Source: Tamarix chinensis (lineage: Eukaryota; Streptophyta; Magnoliopsida; Caryophyllales; Tamaricaceae). Taken from it: a stretch of DNA of 64,000 bases. Positions 1 to 12,059 of the stretch are shown piece after piece. The notes under the pieces are model-generated. The model saw nothing but the letters and a program-made list of their open reading frames with translations. It was not told the DNA's origin and made no database searches. The translations under genes were made by a program, and so were the position numbers. The DNA lies in assembly GCA_030549775.1 (NCBI GenBank), contig CM060175.1:32095262-32159261 (forward strand). The letters run 5' to 3'. Every line of letters starts with the position of its first letter. Within the stretch, counting starts at the first letter, position 1.

Positions 1-777
1 GAAAAGATTCCTACCAAGGTATTCGGAATTTATTCTTTTACCGGGCATCCAACTGACATGCGTCCTACTTTGTAGGAAGAACAACAAGTAAATGCCATTG
101 GAGGACAACCATTACCAAAAAGGAATCATCCATTTTCTCCAACATACAATCCTGGATGGAAGGATCATCCGGATCTAAGGTATGGAAACACTCAACAAGG
201 TGGTAATTCATATTTATGACCACAGATGTATCAAAATCAGCAAGGATCAAATCCACCTCCCAGGTTCTTCCAAATTCCACCAAATCATCAAAGACCACCA
301 TTTCAACCGATGCCTCCACAACAAGTTCCACAATAATCAGGGGGTATGCCTTTGGAAGACTTGGTGAAATATTTGGCTACGAATACATTATAATTCCAAC
401 AAGAGACCAGAAATGGTATTAGGAATTTGGAGAATCAAGTGAGTCAGCTGGCAGATTCCCTTGAAAAAAAACAAGCACAAGGATCTTCAAAATTTCCTAG
501 CCAAATTGAAAGAAATCCTAAGGAAAATGCTAGTACTATCAAGATTCACAGTGGGAAACAATTGTCAGATCTAAGAAAAGTGAGTGAAGAAGATGACATA
601 AATAAAGAGTCAAATGAAACAATAGATGAAGAAGAAATAAGTGAAGATTCACAACAAACAAAAAAAAGTAAGTCACATTCTCCTATCAAAATTCCTGCTC
701 CTTTTCCTAGCAAGTTGGCCAGAAACAAAAAGATAAACTATAACAAGGAGATATTTGACGTATTTAAGAAGGTATAA
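1..777 (+). pseudogene. gag C-terminal part (Athila-type)
   Basis: The reading frame can be followed through a Pro/Gln/Asn-rich segment (VNAIGGQPLP, then TYNPGWKDHP), then MPLEDLVKYLATNT and a heptad-like stretch near 427-480 (ENQVSQLADSLEKK). This is the usual C-terminal layout of Athila gag, just before the protease. In-frame stops near 217, 333 and 391, and one at 775, break the frame. Only the stretch 427-777 is open, for 116 codons. Gag would form the virus-like particle. No CCHC zinc knuckle is visible in the part that lies in the window. Confidence 0.7.
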
Positions 778-1480
778 GTTAATCTCCCTCTCATTGATGC
801 AATCAAACAAATACCAAGGTATGCAAAATTCCTTAAGGATTTGTGTACTAATAAAAGGAAACTGAAGGAAAATGAGAAGGTAAGTGTGGGAGAAAATGTG
901 TCTGCAATTTTCCAAAGAAAGCTCCCACTAAACTGCAAGGATCTAAGTATTTTCACTATACCTTGCAAGATTGGAAACACGAGGTATGAAAAATGCATGC
1001 TTGACTTAGTTGCTTCAAAAAAAATTTATGGCTTTATCTATCTTTAGCACCTTAATTCTAGGTCATTTAAAGGAAACCCGTGTTGTTATTCAATTTTTTG
1101 ATAGATCTAACACATATCCTGAAGGGGTCATTGAGGATGTCTTAGTCCAGGTAAATGAGTTGGTTTTTCCTGCAGATTTTTATGTGTTAGATATGCAAGA
1201 TAATGGTTTATCTAACCCCTCTCCTATATTTTTGGGTAGACCATTCCTAAAAACTTCAAAAATAAAAATTGATGTCCACGATGGAGTGTTGACCATGGAA
1301 TTTGATGGTGAAGTTATTAAGTTTAACATATATGACTCCATGCGATATCCTGCAGATGGTGAAGAGGTATCTATGATTGATGTCATTGAGAATTTAACTA
1401 AAATGGTGTATAAATTATCATCAGCTGATCCTTTAGAAATAACCTTGACACAAGGTATAGAAAATGAAGGCTTGGAAGAA
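778..1480 (+). pseudogene. retroelement aspartic protease region
   Basis: The translation has the Athila protease-region words NKRKLKENEKVSVGENVSA, FTIPCKIGN and CMLDLVASK, followed after a frameshift by FLGRPFLKTSKIKIDVHDG. The active site is normally D-x-G-A. Here it reads LDLVAS, so the glycine is replaced by valine. The reading frame shifts inside the A-run at about 1015-1023, directly after the active site. The downstream frame then stays open to 2317, through the linker into RT. The protease would cut the polyprotein. This copy is very unlikely to be active. Confidence 0.75.
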
Positions 1481-1609
1481 CTAAAAAAGATGTATGATGT
1501 TGAAGAAGAGATCAAAGAGGTAGTGACTGCTTTGGGAACATGTCCTAGAAGAATTGAAAAATTTGTGGATTTGCCATTGACAGTGGATAGACCTATACCT
1601 TCCATAGAA

Positions 1610-3150
1610 CAACCACCTGAAGTGGAGTTGAAGCTTTTACCTAACCATCTCAAATATGCATTCTTAGGAGATGAAAATACCCTTCATGTTATCATATCTA
1701 GTGAACTAACATCTCAACAAGAAGAAAAACTGGTAAATGTGTTGAAGAAGTACAAATTAGCTTTGGGATGGACAGTTGCTGATATTAAGGGTATTAGTCC
1801 TTCAGTATGTATGCATTGGATTTTAATGGAAGATGATGTTAAGCCAAGTAGACAAGGACAACGTAGGTTGAATCCAATCATGATGGAGGTTGTGAAGAAA
1901 GAGGTTTTAAAATTACTAAGTGTAGGAGTCATATACCCAATATCTGATAGTAGTTGGGTAAGTCTGCTTCAAGTTGTCCTAAATAAAACAGGAATAACAA
2001 TAGTGGAGAATGATAAAGGAGAAATGGTTCCTACTAGAGTTCAAAATGGTTGGAGGGTATGTGTTGACTATAGAAAGCTGAACTCCATGACTAGGAAAGA
2101 TCATTTTCCTTTACCATTTATGGACCAAATGTTAGAACGGCTAGCGGGTCATGCTTATTATTGTTTTCTTAACTGTTATTCTGGATATGTGCAGGTCCCC
2201 ATAGCTCTAGAAGATCAAGAAAAAAAACATTTACATGTCCTTATGGTACGTTTGCGTATCAACGCATGCCATTTGGATTATGTAATGCTCCAGCTACATT
2301 TCAAAGGTGTATGGTAAGTATATTTTCTGAATATCTGGAGAAAATTATTGAAGTATTCATGGATGATTTTAGTATTCGTGGATATACTTTTGAAGAATGC
2401 CTAGGTAATTTAACCCTTATCTTGAAAAGATGTCTGGAAATAAATCTTGTGCTAAACTCTAAAAAATTCCATTTTATGGTTCAACAAGGAATAGTTTTGG
2501 GACATGTTATTTCGGCTAAAGGAATTGAAGTAGATAAAGAAAAAATTGATCTTATCGCTTCACTACCTTATCCAGCAACTGTCAAAGATGTGCGTTCATT
2601 TTTGGGGCACACCGGGTTTTACCGCCTATTTATCAAGGATTTTTCTAAAATAGTCCAACCATTATGTAAGCTTCTTCAAAAAGAAATAGAATTTCAATTT
2701 GATGATGCATGCCAGAAATCAATTGACCACTTGAAGGAAAAATTGATAAGTGCACCCATACTTCAACCACCTGATTGGAAATTCCCCTTTGAATTAATGT
2801 GTGAAGCATCTAACTTTTTTGTTGGTGTCGTGTTAGGTCAAAGGATTGGGAAAGATCCACATATGATATACTATGCCTCACGATTTTTGAATAAAGCTCA
2901 ACTTAATTACACAACTACAGGAAAGGATCTTCTTACCATTGTCTTTGCTTTGGATTAATTTTGTTCTTATTCGTTAGGAACTAAAATAAATGTTTATTCT
3001 GATCATGCAACGTTGAAGTGTTTGTTAGCAAAGAAGGAGGCAAAACTCTGACTAATTAGATGGATACTTCTACTCCAAGAATTCAATATACATATTAAAG
3101 ATAAGAAAGGAATAGAAAGCGGAGTAGCAGATCATCTAATTCGGTTAATC
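1610..3150 (+). pseudogene. reverse transcriptase and RNase H, frameshifted
   Basis: The RT entry segment (VKKEVLKLLSVGVIYPISDS), VCVDYRKLNSMTRKDHFPLP and MPFGLCNAPATFQRCM are clear, and the catalytic box reads VFMDDFS at about 2357-2377. A one-base shift in the A8 run near 2219-2227 moves the frame, so RT is split between 1010-2317 and 2266-2958. RNase H follows: FELMCEASNFFVGVVLG, YYASRFLNKAQLNY and VYSDHATLKCLL. In this domain the usual DAS at the first catalytic position reads EAS. Stops at about 2956 and 3049 interrupt it. The lineage is Ty3/gypsy from the FMDDF box and the position before integrase. Confidence 0.9.
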
Positions 3151-3299
3151 AAAGAATTTGAAGTTGAGGTACCTATCAATAAAGCATTTTCGAACGAACA
3201 ACTTCATGTCATTGGGAATGAGATACCATGGTATGCTGACATGGTAAATTTTCTGGTAGCAAAGGTATTTCCCTCACACTTTACTAAAGCATAGAAAGA

Positions 3300-4523
3300 T
3301 AGAATGAAGAGTCAGGAAAACTATTTGGTATAGGATGATCCATACTTGTGGAAACAATGTGCAAATCAAATCATTAGAAGGTATATGCCTGATAGTGAGC
3401 TTCTGTCTATCTTAAACTTTTTTCACAGTTATGCTTGTGGGGGACACTTTGGTCCCAAACTAACAGCTTATAAAGTTTTAAAGAGTGAATTTTTGTGGCC
3501 TACATTGTTTAGGGATGCTCATGAATTTTGTAAAACATGCAAAAACTATCAAAAGACTAGGAGATTAGGTCCTGGAAATGAAATTCCGAAAACTCCTATC
3601 ATAGAATGTGAAATGTTTGATGTTTGGGGAATGGATTTTATGTGTCCCTTTCCATCCTCTTTTGGGTTCAAATACATTCTTTTTGTTGTTGATTATATGT
3701 CAAAATGGGTGGAGGCCAAGGCCACCTGTAATGATGACGCTAAGGTTGTTGCAGAATTTCTTCGAACTAACATTTTTAAAGGTTTAGCTTACCAAAAGAC
3801 ATCATTAATGATAAAGGTTCACACTTCTGCAACAGAACCGTAGATGCCCTATTAAAGAAATATCATGTGACACATTGAATGTCTATAGCATATCATCCAC
3901 AAACCAATAGTCAAGCCAAAATATCCAACCGGGAAATCAAATCAATCTTGGAAAAAATGGTGAAACCAACAAGAAAGGATTCGAGCTTACATCTCAATGA
4001 TGCTCTCTAGGCTTATCGTACAGCTTTCAAGACTCCAATTCGTATGTCCCCATATCGTCTAGTTTACGATAAGCCTTTTCATCTTCCGGTTGAATTAGAA
4101 GATAAAGCTTTTTGGGCCATAAAGAAATGTAACATGGAGTCAATTGAAATTGGAAGACATAGGAAACTCCAACTATAAGAATTGGAAGAAATAACAAATG
4201 ATGCTTTTGAGACTACATTGAGATATAAATATCAAACTAAGGCAATTCATGATAAGTTCATTCATAGAAAGAGTTTTGAAATCGGTCAAAAAGTTTTACT
4301 ATATCATTCTCAATTGAAGTTGTTTCCAGGGAAATTAAGGTCAAGATGGATCAGCCCATTTATTGTGACTAATGTGTTCTCTCATGGTGTAGTAGAAATT
4401 AAGAGTGAGAAAACAGGGAAGATGTGGAAATTCAATGGACACCGTCTCAAACCTTATTATGAAGGACACCAAGTGCACAATTTGGAAGTGGTAGATCTTA
4501 ACATTCCCAATTACGAAGGCTGA
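3300..4523 (+). pseudogene. retroviral-type integrase, frameshifted
   Basis: The N-terminal zinc-binding part is visible (FFHSYACGGHFG, then CKTCKNYQK). The core has the first catalytic Asp in VWGMDFMCPFP and FVVDYMSKWVEA. After a frameshift at about 3786 the second Asp lies in NDKGSHFCNR, where a Gly is normally found at the Lys. The Glu is in [11 protein letters not shown] after [10 protein letters not shown] stop at about 3873 and others near 3294 and 4177 break the frame. The last segment, open from 4182 to 4523, ends in the GPY/F-like LRSRWISPFIVTNVF and FNGHRLKPYYEG, as in Athila integrases. No chromodomain follows. Confidence 0.88.
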
Positions 4524-5834
4524 ATGAGTGGCATTTTATCACTTGGGGAATGCCCAAGTGTTGTACATAAGTTTTCCGTATCTCATACTTTTCTTTTTAC
4601 AGATTTGGTATAATATTGTATGTTTGAAATGTGTATATTTGTGAAAATACATTTTAATTCCATTTTTATTTTTATTGTTATATAAAAAACCACTGGGGGT
4701 CGTATTTATAAAACACGAACCGTGTTTATTTCGCAGGAACAACTTTTAGAATTCTAGAGAGCTCTTAAAATAACACGGGGGTTCTATATTTCCAAACACG
4801 GCCCATGTTTCCATGTCTGCAAAAAAAATTTGAATTCCAGAGAGCTCTAAAAATAACACGGGGGGTCCGTATTTTCAAACACAACCCGTGTTTCCATGTT
4901 TATAAAAATTTTTAGAATTTCAGATAGCTCTAAAAATAACATGGGGCGTATTTTGAAACACATCCCGTGTTTGTATGTCTTTCATTTTTTTCCCTGAACT
5001 AGAGAGTTCAAAAATAAACACGGGGGTACCTTATTTCTTGAATACAGCCCGTGTTTCACACAAAAATCCCTTTTTCTCTCCCATATTTACAAATCTGAAA
5101 AAAAAACGGCCATAACCCTCTTCGAAATCGTGTCTTTGCTGCGCACCCTGTCTGTTTTCCACCTTCGAAATCCTTCATTCTCACCAAATTCTTCCCATTC
5201 CAGCAATCCATATCGACATTCATCCTCTATATTATTCCTCCACCCTCAATTTTCTCTCTCTACCCAGTTTTTTATCATTCCATTGCATAAAACGAGAGAA
5301 ACCTTCTCCTCAAACCCTAACTTTGATTCGTGCATTAACCGTTCAATTTTCTGTAAATTACTTTAGGATTTTTGTGGAAATCAACCTTCTAACGCATCCT
5401 TCCTCTGATTTCTGTTATTTTCTCCACCTTTTTTCACGAGATTAAGGTAAGTGGTAAATTTCCACCTTGCTATAGTAATGCGCTTCATATTCTTCATTTG
5501 TGCTATAATGTGCTAACCCCATAAGCTTGGAAATTGATTATGACTATATGTTTGACAATTGTGGTTGAATTTGTTGCACAACTTGCACAATTATAACCAT
5601 GGGTTAATAACATGACTAGGGCATATGTGTTGCATTCATTTCCACATTGTTGTGTGTTGCTAATTGCATGCTAACTCCGTCATTGAAGAAGAAAAATTAT
5701 TTATGATGCAATTTCAGTTTGTGACAATGTTTCTGAACATCCAATTCAATAACCATTGGATATATTTATGTGTTGTATTACACATCCCAAACAAGCCACA
5801 ATGTCTCAATTTTCTAATGTCGATATGTTGTGTA
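4524..5834 (+). other. Long non-coding spacer between integrase and env-position ORF
   Basis: No credible coding frame. The left part holds the hairpin repeat array listed separately. The right part has pyrimidine-rich stretches and ends in a TTGTGTAG acceptor-like sequence directly before the ATG at 5835. In Athila-type elements such a spacer precedes the second ORF, and that ORF is thought to be expressed from a spliced RNA. Use of this acceptor here is inference. Confidence 0.5.
4690..5066 (+). repeat. Tandem array of ~83-bp units, each with an inverted repeat
   Basis: A G5 (or G4) word recurs at 4695, 4777, 4860, 4943 and 5022, giving a period of 79-83 bp. Each unit has AACACGGG on the left and CCCGTGTT about 20-25 bases later, so it can fold into a stem. 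The last unit has a perfect nine-base stem (AAACACGGG/CCCGTGTTT). The unit near 4943 has one change that still allows G-T pairing, and the first is degenerate. Between stems lies a conserved AGAGAGCTCTNAAAAATAA-like word. Related copies appear in the 3' LTR around 8876-9010. Confidence 0.8.
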
Positions 5835-7114
5835 GATGGCACCAAAAAATAAACAGCAATCTAAAGGCGAATCTTCAAGGCCTCGATCATTACCAACTCA
5901 ACAAAGACACCGACATAACCAGCCAAACAATTTAGGTACAATTTTTACTACACCAGAACAACAATAAAGGTATGATTACTTGTCTCAAAGGTGTATCACT
6001 GGTACTAGGTATTTAGATGACGGGTGTCTACATACCTTAGGCATTCATGAGCAAGTAATGTAAATGCTTAGATCTATAAGTTTGCATAATTTCGTCTATT
6101 GTACCAATCATACATATAGGCGCTTAACATTGGAATTTTTAAGTACCATTGAACTTTTTGCTGAAGTTGGTGATATTGGTGACACTCAAAATAACCAATG
6201 GTATGTTTCTTTTTGTCTCTTCAATGAGGATAGACAATTAGCCCTACATGAACTTGCCCACATCTTTATATTGTCTCCTAGGGGTTACCATTTCATTCAA
6301 CCCTGGTTCCATGCAAATAATTTCTTTGCTAAAATAGGTGATATATCAAATATGCCTACTCCCGATACCTTTCGAATTTCAGAAGCCAAATCTTCTAGGA
6401 TTTTTAATCTCATCTTCTGATACATACAAAGGCTCTTGGCTACAACTATTTTTGGGAGAGGAGATATTACCGAGGTGGTTCGCTCAATTGAACTCTTCTT
6501 TAACCATTCTATGCTGGAACACTACTCTGTTGATACCGCCTATTTTATAGCAAAACAATTTCAAAGGGTAGGAAATTCTAAACAGGGTGACATTGTCATG
6601 AGTGGTTTAATTACCATCATCTGTTTAAGCTTGGACATATCTCTTCCTGAGGATATTCCCATCAAAGCCATGAGCACATGCATTGATATAGAACATTGTC
6701 ATCTTACGCATCTTATCGAGCGTAGAGGCAATGCTTGGTATCTTGCCTACCAATGACGTGCTTACTTCCCTCTACCTAACCCTTCCAAAATCGACCCTTT
6801 AAACCCACTGAATTGGTAGCCAATTGAGGACAATGATACCCCTGCCCCTCTAGCCATCGAGCATCCTATTCCGACTCGTGGTGACCATACACCACCGCCT
6901 CCACCATTGTGATCCCAAGCCAGCTCCTCTTCTTCCTCAACTTTTGTTCCGGAATGGCATCTCCAATTCCAAACTCAAGTGTATTCCCAATTGGATTCCA
7001 TTCACCACAATCAAACTCAAATGATGGAGATGATGAAAATTCTTTGAGTTTCATCTCAGAAGCCGAGACCCACCTCCACCTCCTTCTTGAATCCTCTTCT
7101 TCATCTTTTTCTTG
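5835..7114 (+). pseudogene. Env-position ORF of Athila-type element, interrupted
   Basis: The ATG at 5835 opens MAPKNKQQSKGESSRPRS, a basic start typical of the second ORF of Athila elements. A stop at about 5967 and another at 6061 break the N-terminal part. The main open part follows (6064-6420): YRRLTLEFLSTIEL, NNQWYVSFCLFNEDRQ and LALHELAHIF resemble the plant retrotransposon domain named after Athila. A frameshift joins it to 6436-6756. The tail is Pro-rich (about 6840-6910) and then Gln/Ser-rich. I see no signal peptide or convincing transmembrane segment, so calling it an envelope rests on position only. Function is unknown. Confidence 0.6.
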
Positions 7115-8581
7115 AGTTTTTTCATTGGGGACAATGAAACTAATAAGTAAGGGGGTGCACTAGCACTTGTAAGCTGGTGATTATTGTTAAGTAGAAATAG
7201 TTCGTAGATGTTATATATTTATGCTAGTGGTAGTTATTTAATTTATTACTTCCTATCTCTTTTATGTGCTAGTTGTTCATTTTGTTTTAAAATAGGAAGT
7301 ATTAGATTTGAGTAATCCATTTACGAAGTAAAACAAAGTATGGGACTGAATTATTTTTGAAAAGGATAATTTTATACTTATTGTATGTTTTGATCAACAT
7401 CTTTTGAAAACCTTAAAAATAGAAATTGAAAATGTGATAACAGTAAAGGAAATAAAGTTATAATAGTTAGGAATCAAATCATGCATTGACTAGGAATGAG
7501 ATGAAATGAAATTAAAAATTGGTAGATACACCATGGTGAGCTCTTGGACCTAATCATTGGATATATTGTTTATCCAGAACATATTTTACTTGTGTGTGTA
7601 CTCTCCAATGATATGTGAAACTAGAATTTGCCATTAAGTCTCTTCAAAACTAAATAGAACTTTAGGATATCTGAAAATGATAAAGTCACTCTTCTGTCTA
7701 TGTTAACACCAAAAGACCAAAAAATCTTACCTTAAAAAAAATTTCCTTTTCATAAACCCCTTTCAGCCTAAGCCTTATTTTATTGATTTAACCTTCACCG
7801 AAACTTAATACTCATATAAATTTTCCATCCCTACTCTATAACTAGGAAGAAATAAATTGGCGGGAACAAGTTTGTTGACATGTTTAAATCTAAGCATGGG
7901 GGTGCAGCTTAAAAAAAACAAATTCTCTCTTAATCTTTATATGGTTGAAGAGTCAAGAAATTTGTTGTTATTTCAATTGATAAAAAAAATATAGTAATTT
8001 AGTAGAATTTTGGGAAGGATTGTATTATCCATGTATATATGTATATGGTGTATATTTATAATTTTCTTCTCTATTTAATGGAGTCTAGCCCCATTACAAC
8101 CAAATTCAAGACCTTTTGATTCTTATATACTTGAGTTCTTTTTAGTAGTAGCAAATTGAGAATAATGGCAAACATATGGGCGATCATTATCATTTGGAGA
8201 TGTTTTGAGAGTAAAAACATCACACTATACACACATGAGAGTGAGTGTTTTCTCAAACCAAAAGCAAGAACCTACTAGTTTGAATTTCATTAGTCTTAAT
8301 CTAATTTACATGATGAGATACTAACTATTATAATTTTCACTCCTTAATCGTTTGAGCATTTCATAAGACTTTTTATATGGTGATTTAGGTGTGTGATCCA
8401 AAAATATTTTCATCATTGAGATTTCATGATTTACAAGTATTTTAAGTCCCATTGTAGTGTTGAGCTTCTTAGATGAATAATTCCAGTCTAATAATTCTTG
8501 TAATCCACAACCTACCTCTCTTGCATTTCTTGATGTATTCATGTGTATGTTATGATGTTTCTTGAGGACAGGAAATGATCC
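7115..8581 (+). other. Non-coding 3' region of the Athila-type element
   Basis: AT-rich, with no supportable gene. It holds two extra polypurine-like words besides the one at the LTR: AAGTAAGGGGGTGCA at about 7145-7159 and AAGCATGGGGGTGCAG at 7892-7907. Confidence 0.5.
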
Positions 8582-8591
8582 AAGCAGGGGG
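8582..8591 (+). promoter_or_regulatory. Polypurine tract before 3' LTR
   Basis: AAGCAGGGGG lies four bases before TGATAGATGAG. A purine tract directly upstream of the LTR primes plus-strand DNA synthesis in LTR elements, and this marks the left edge of the 3' LTR. Confidence 0.7.
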
Positions 8592-8595
8592 TATT

Positions 8596-10152
8596 TGATA
8601 GATGAGATTTATAAATTATTTTCATCCTTAAAAATGTCGTTTATCCCTCATTAATTTTATAAGATTTAATATTTTCATCGATTTTTCTTCCTTTGAATAG
8701 ATTTTACAAGAAAGAAAAAAATTGAGGAAATTCAAGGAGAAATCAATGAAAAGAAGAAATAAAGTGAAGAACACATCAAGAAATGTTAAATCAAAGAGAT
8801 CAAAGTTGGAAAGGGAGAAAATACACCAAGAGAAGCTATACTGATATTTGAAAAGGAATATAGTGGAAGAACTGAAAACACGCCACCCTTGTGTTTCATA
8901 AACGCGGGCCGTGTTAATTATCTCGAGCATTGATTTTAAAATCTCTGTCGACAAAACAGTTGGAATAAAACACGGAGGTCCCATGTTTCCAAACCACAGA
9001 CGGTGTTTCCATTTAAAAAATTTGTAACTGTCCATGCAACCTGTTTCTAATATATTCTATCTCAAAACAGGGTTCGAGATAGAGAGATCGGATATCGAAA
9101 CAATTTGGAATGTATTTTCTTCCTCTATTCCTCTAGAATATACATGTAATACATAATTCCAACTTTTTGATCTTCTTGAATTCTAGTTATCAATTGATAA
9201 TCTACACTTTAATTAATAAGTCTTCTCTATTCCTTTATGAATTTTAGTCTCTTTATTTTTGTTAAATATAAGTAGATTATCTGCAATTATACTTTTGTTC
9301 ATTCTATTGTCATCTTTTTGTATCACAAGTGGATTTTGTGAATGTGTTGTCGTTATTAATTTTTGGTCTTTATATGCAATTGTATAATTTTTAAATATGC
9401 AAATGTTTGAGTAAATTGAACAAGGTAGGATGATTTGAGGATGGAATTATATCGTAATTACAATATCATATTTTGAATGTTTGATACTAGATGAAATTTA
9501 ATTGATTTAATGGATCGAATTGAATGATTCCGTATCATAGATTAAGATTTTTGAACTAATTAAATTGATCACCTATTTAGTTTAGAACTTAATCTTTGCT
9601 AAGGTAATGCAATTAACCCATACTTATTAATCAAATTGTCTAAAGTAGCAAGAAGATTAATTGTTAATCTTATCCATTAATTTGTGTAATTGCATAATCC
9701 AAGCTTATGTGATTATGATTGTAGTTGGCTGCTTTTCATTCATAATGCTACCATTATTTGAATCTAGCATTCGTAACCTCTATTATTAAATGGTTAGAAA
9801 ATAAATTGAGAGCATATTCAATTTATTAAGGTTTAGAGGAAGCAAAGGAATTTGTTATTATGAATTTCCAAAGGTCAAAATTAAATCCTTTAGAATCATT
9901 CTTCTTACTTGAATGTTGATATCATGATTCCATCATCAATTCATTCCTTCCCCATTTGTCAATTAGTGATTAAGACTCAGTATAATTAGATTTAGTATTA
10001 GAATCAATGAAATTTTATAAACGGGATTATAACATCAATTGCAAAATTAGTGATTAAAATATCATTCCTTATGGGTTCAACTCCTTCTTGCCTTTATTTA
10101 ATAATTTTTTTGTATATACGGCAGTGCATCAAGTATATGCTTAGACCCATCA
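8596..10152 (+). repeat. 3' LTR of Athila-type element
   Basis: Begins TGATAG after the polypurine tract. The best ends are ATCA at 10131 or ATCA at 10152, which pair with TGAT, giving about 1.54-1.56 kb, normal for Athila. The word TACGGCAGTGCATCAAG near the end resembles the CAAGTGCAC region common in Athila LTRs. The 5' LTR is outside the window, so the ends cannot be tested here. It carries two more copies of the AACACGG/CCGTGTT inverted repeat around 8876-9010. Confidence 0.65.
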
Positions 10153-12000
10153 ACTTGTTAAACCCAACCCATCAACTAGTTCCTATATATAGTTAATCAA
10201 TGAGACAAACAAGCCAATTAGTCATGTGGTGTTATTTTGTCTTTGATCAGATGTTATGACCAGACTAGAGGATAGGTCCTAGGGATTGATCAATTGGTCT
10301 AGTTGTTTGATATTTAGTTCAGTTATTATTTTATGTTATTCTCTTGGGCCTTTTGTGTTAATAATTCCATTCAATTACAGCATTTAAATTATAATTTCAA
10401 CTATCATTGCCCTAGAATTAATAAAAGTCATGATGGTGATATTTGGGATCTGAATTGTTTAAGTTTGGTGTCATCTCAAAACACTTAGTTTGTGTCTTTT
10501 ACCCTTGTGATAATTTTTGCATCATCACTTGGAAGCACCCAATTGTTTATTTATGAATTTTATCCGTGATTTGTGATAGCACTAAAAATGTATAATAATG
10601 GAATAAGATATTTTTTGAGCCATTTTCTCTAACTCTCACGGTAGCTGATTGGGAGTTAGTTAATGGGTCACCCTATGGTTATATTTTTCATTTAGTATCT
10701 ATTTTCTTCTCTACCAGATTACAATTAGTAGAGGGTATGTGAATATATTTTGGGTATATGATTATACTATGGCAAGGCATCATGGCCTTTGTGGCTGAGA
10801 CATGTAAGGTTTGGTGGGTGAGGTATCCTAGTACAATCCCCCTTGGTGTACTTTAACTGCATGTAGTGGAAGTGAAATCTTGATTTGTGTTAGCCCTCAT
10901 GGTAGATGCACTAGATGTATGGTGGGTGTGGTATCTATAAGTGAACTCCCCTTTAATGTATCCTAAACCTATGTTATGGTTGTGGTATCCTAACCTTTTA
11001 CCCCTCGCAGTAGGTGCTCTCAACGTATAATGGGTATGGTATCCCCAAAGAAAATCCCCTTCAATATATCCAGACCCTAAGTGGTGGGTGTGGTATCCCA
11101 ACATTTTCTCCCTCGTAGTAGGTACACTGAATGTATGCTGGGTGTGGTATCCCTAAAGAAAATCCCCTTCGATGTATCTAAACCCCGTGTGGTAGGTGTG
11201 ATATCCCATTATTATTATATATGCTTCCATGAATTTCGTTAATTTTGAACTTGATGGGTTAAATGAACTATCTTATTAACTAAAAACAATGTGATTACTA
11301 AAGGGAGAATTCTAAAATGGTTTATATTGTATGGATTATGACATATTTATCGTACCGTTATCCTTTCGTGATTTCCATGAAAGCATCTCTTGTTATATTA
11401 TTACTATATGAATAAGTGTTAATTTATATTGGTATGCTTATCTCCATGCTACTACGTAACTTCAATATGTTGCAGGAGCCTTACCGTGTTTTAGAGTAGT
11501 ATGTTTTACTAGTACTTCATCGTACTGATACTACACTTGTGTAGTTAGTATGATGATCCAGCTTTTAGTCCTGGGAGTAGAGGATTGTTTGCAGGGGCAA
11601 AACTCTAAACTAGAGTATGCTGAGTGTGGTAATGTGGGTCACTAGCAAGTCATTGCTTTGGGTCAAAAATTTATGTTTATGCCTAAGAGCTAGGCTAACT
11701 AATTAAAGTTGTTTTACCCTCTACATTGGGAATTTTTTGTTCTTCTGGTGATTTAAACTCTTGGCTCGATTTCTTCTATTTAGATTTTTAAACTTTCACA
11801 TTCCTTTCATCTATATTATTATTCTCACCATTATTAAAATTATGAGCATGCATCTTTTCCTTCGTCGTTTCATTTTTCCTTGTAGTAGACGTGGACTAAG
11901 TAATGAATATAGCTCTCTCATGGTTAGTGTTGTGGTAAACTCACCCAAATTTTTTTTTCAAATTCTTTTGTATTGGATAAAAAATAAATATTTTTGGTTC
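10153..12000 (+). mobile_element. Plus-strand LTR fragment of a large-LTR Ty3/gypsy family
   Basis: No gene. The word TACTGATACTAC at 11523-11534 and the downstream GATGATCCAGC match the layout of the complete LTR at 39613-44569 (TACTGATACTAC at 44099, then GATGATCCACC). A 109-bp tandem repeat at 10800-11207 sits where the other LTRs carry theirs. The terminal TTACA is missing, so the right edge is only estimated. Confidence 0.5.
10800..11207 (+). repeat. ~109-bp tandem repeat, about 3.5 copies
   Basis: GTAGGTGC-like words recur at 10901, 11010 and 11118, and GGTGGGTGTGGTATCC recurs with them. The open frame on the minus strand here is produced by the repeat and is not a gene. Confidence 0.75.
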
Positions 12001-12059
12001 AAAAATTCTAAAACATCTCTCAAGGACAACATACTTGAGTCACTATGATCATCTAGTGG

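Larger units (their letters stand above)
1..10152 (+). mobile_element. Athila-type Ty3/gypsy retrotransposon, 5' end outside window, degenerate
   Basis: The order gag C-terminus, protease, RT, RNase H, integrase, long non-coding stretch, env-position ORF, polypurine tract and LTR is that of plant Athila-lineage Ty3/gypsy elements. There is no chromodomain after integrase. The coding part is broken by several frameshifts and stop codons, so the copy is dead. The 5' LTR, primer binding site and most of gag lie to the left of the window. The right end is set by the polypurine tract at about 8582-8591 and a TGAT start at 8596. The matching ATCA end falls at 10131 or 10152, and I cannot decide between them without the 5' LTR. 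Confidence 0.85.

Noticed and set aside
10853..11104. Minus-strand open frame with repeated GYHTHH-like peptide
   Set aside because: It is the translation of the 109-bp tandem repeat.
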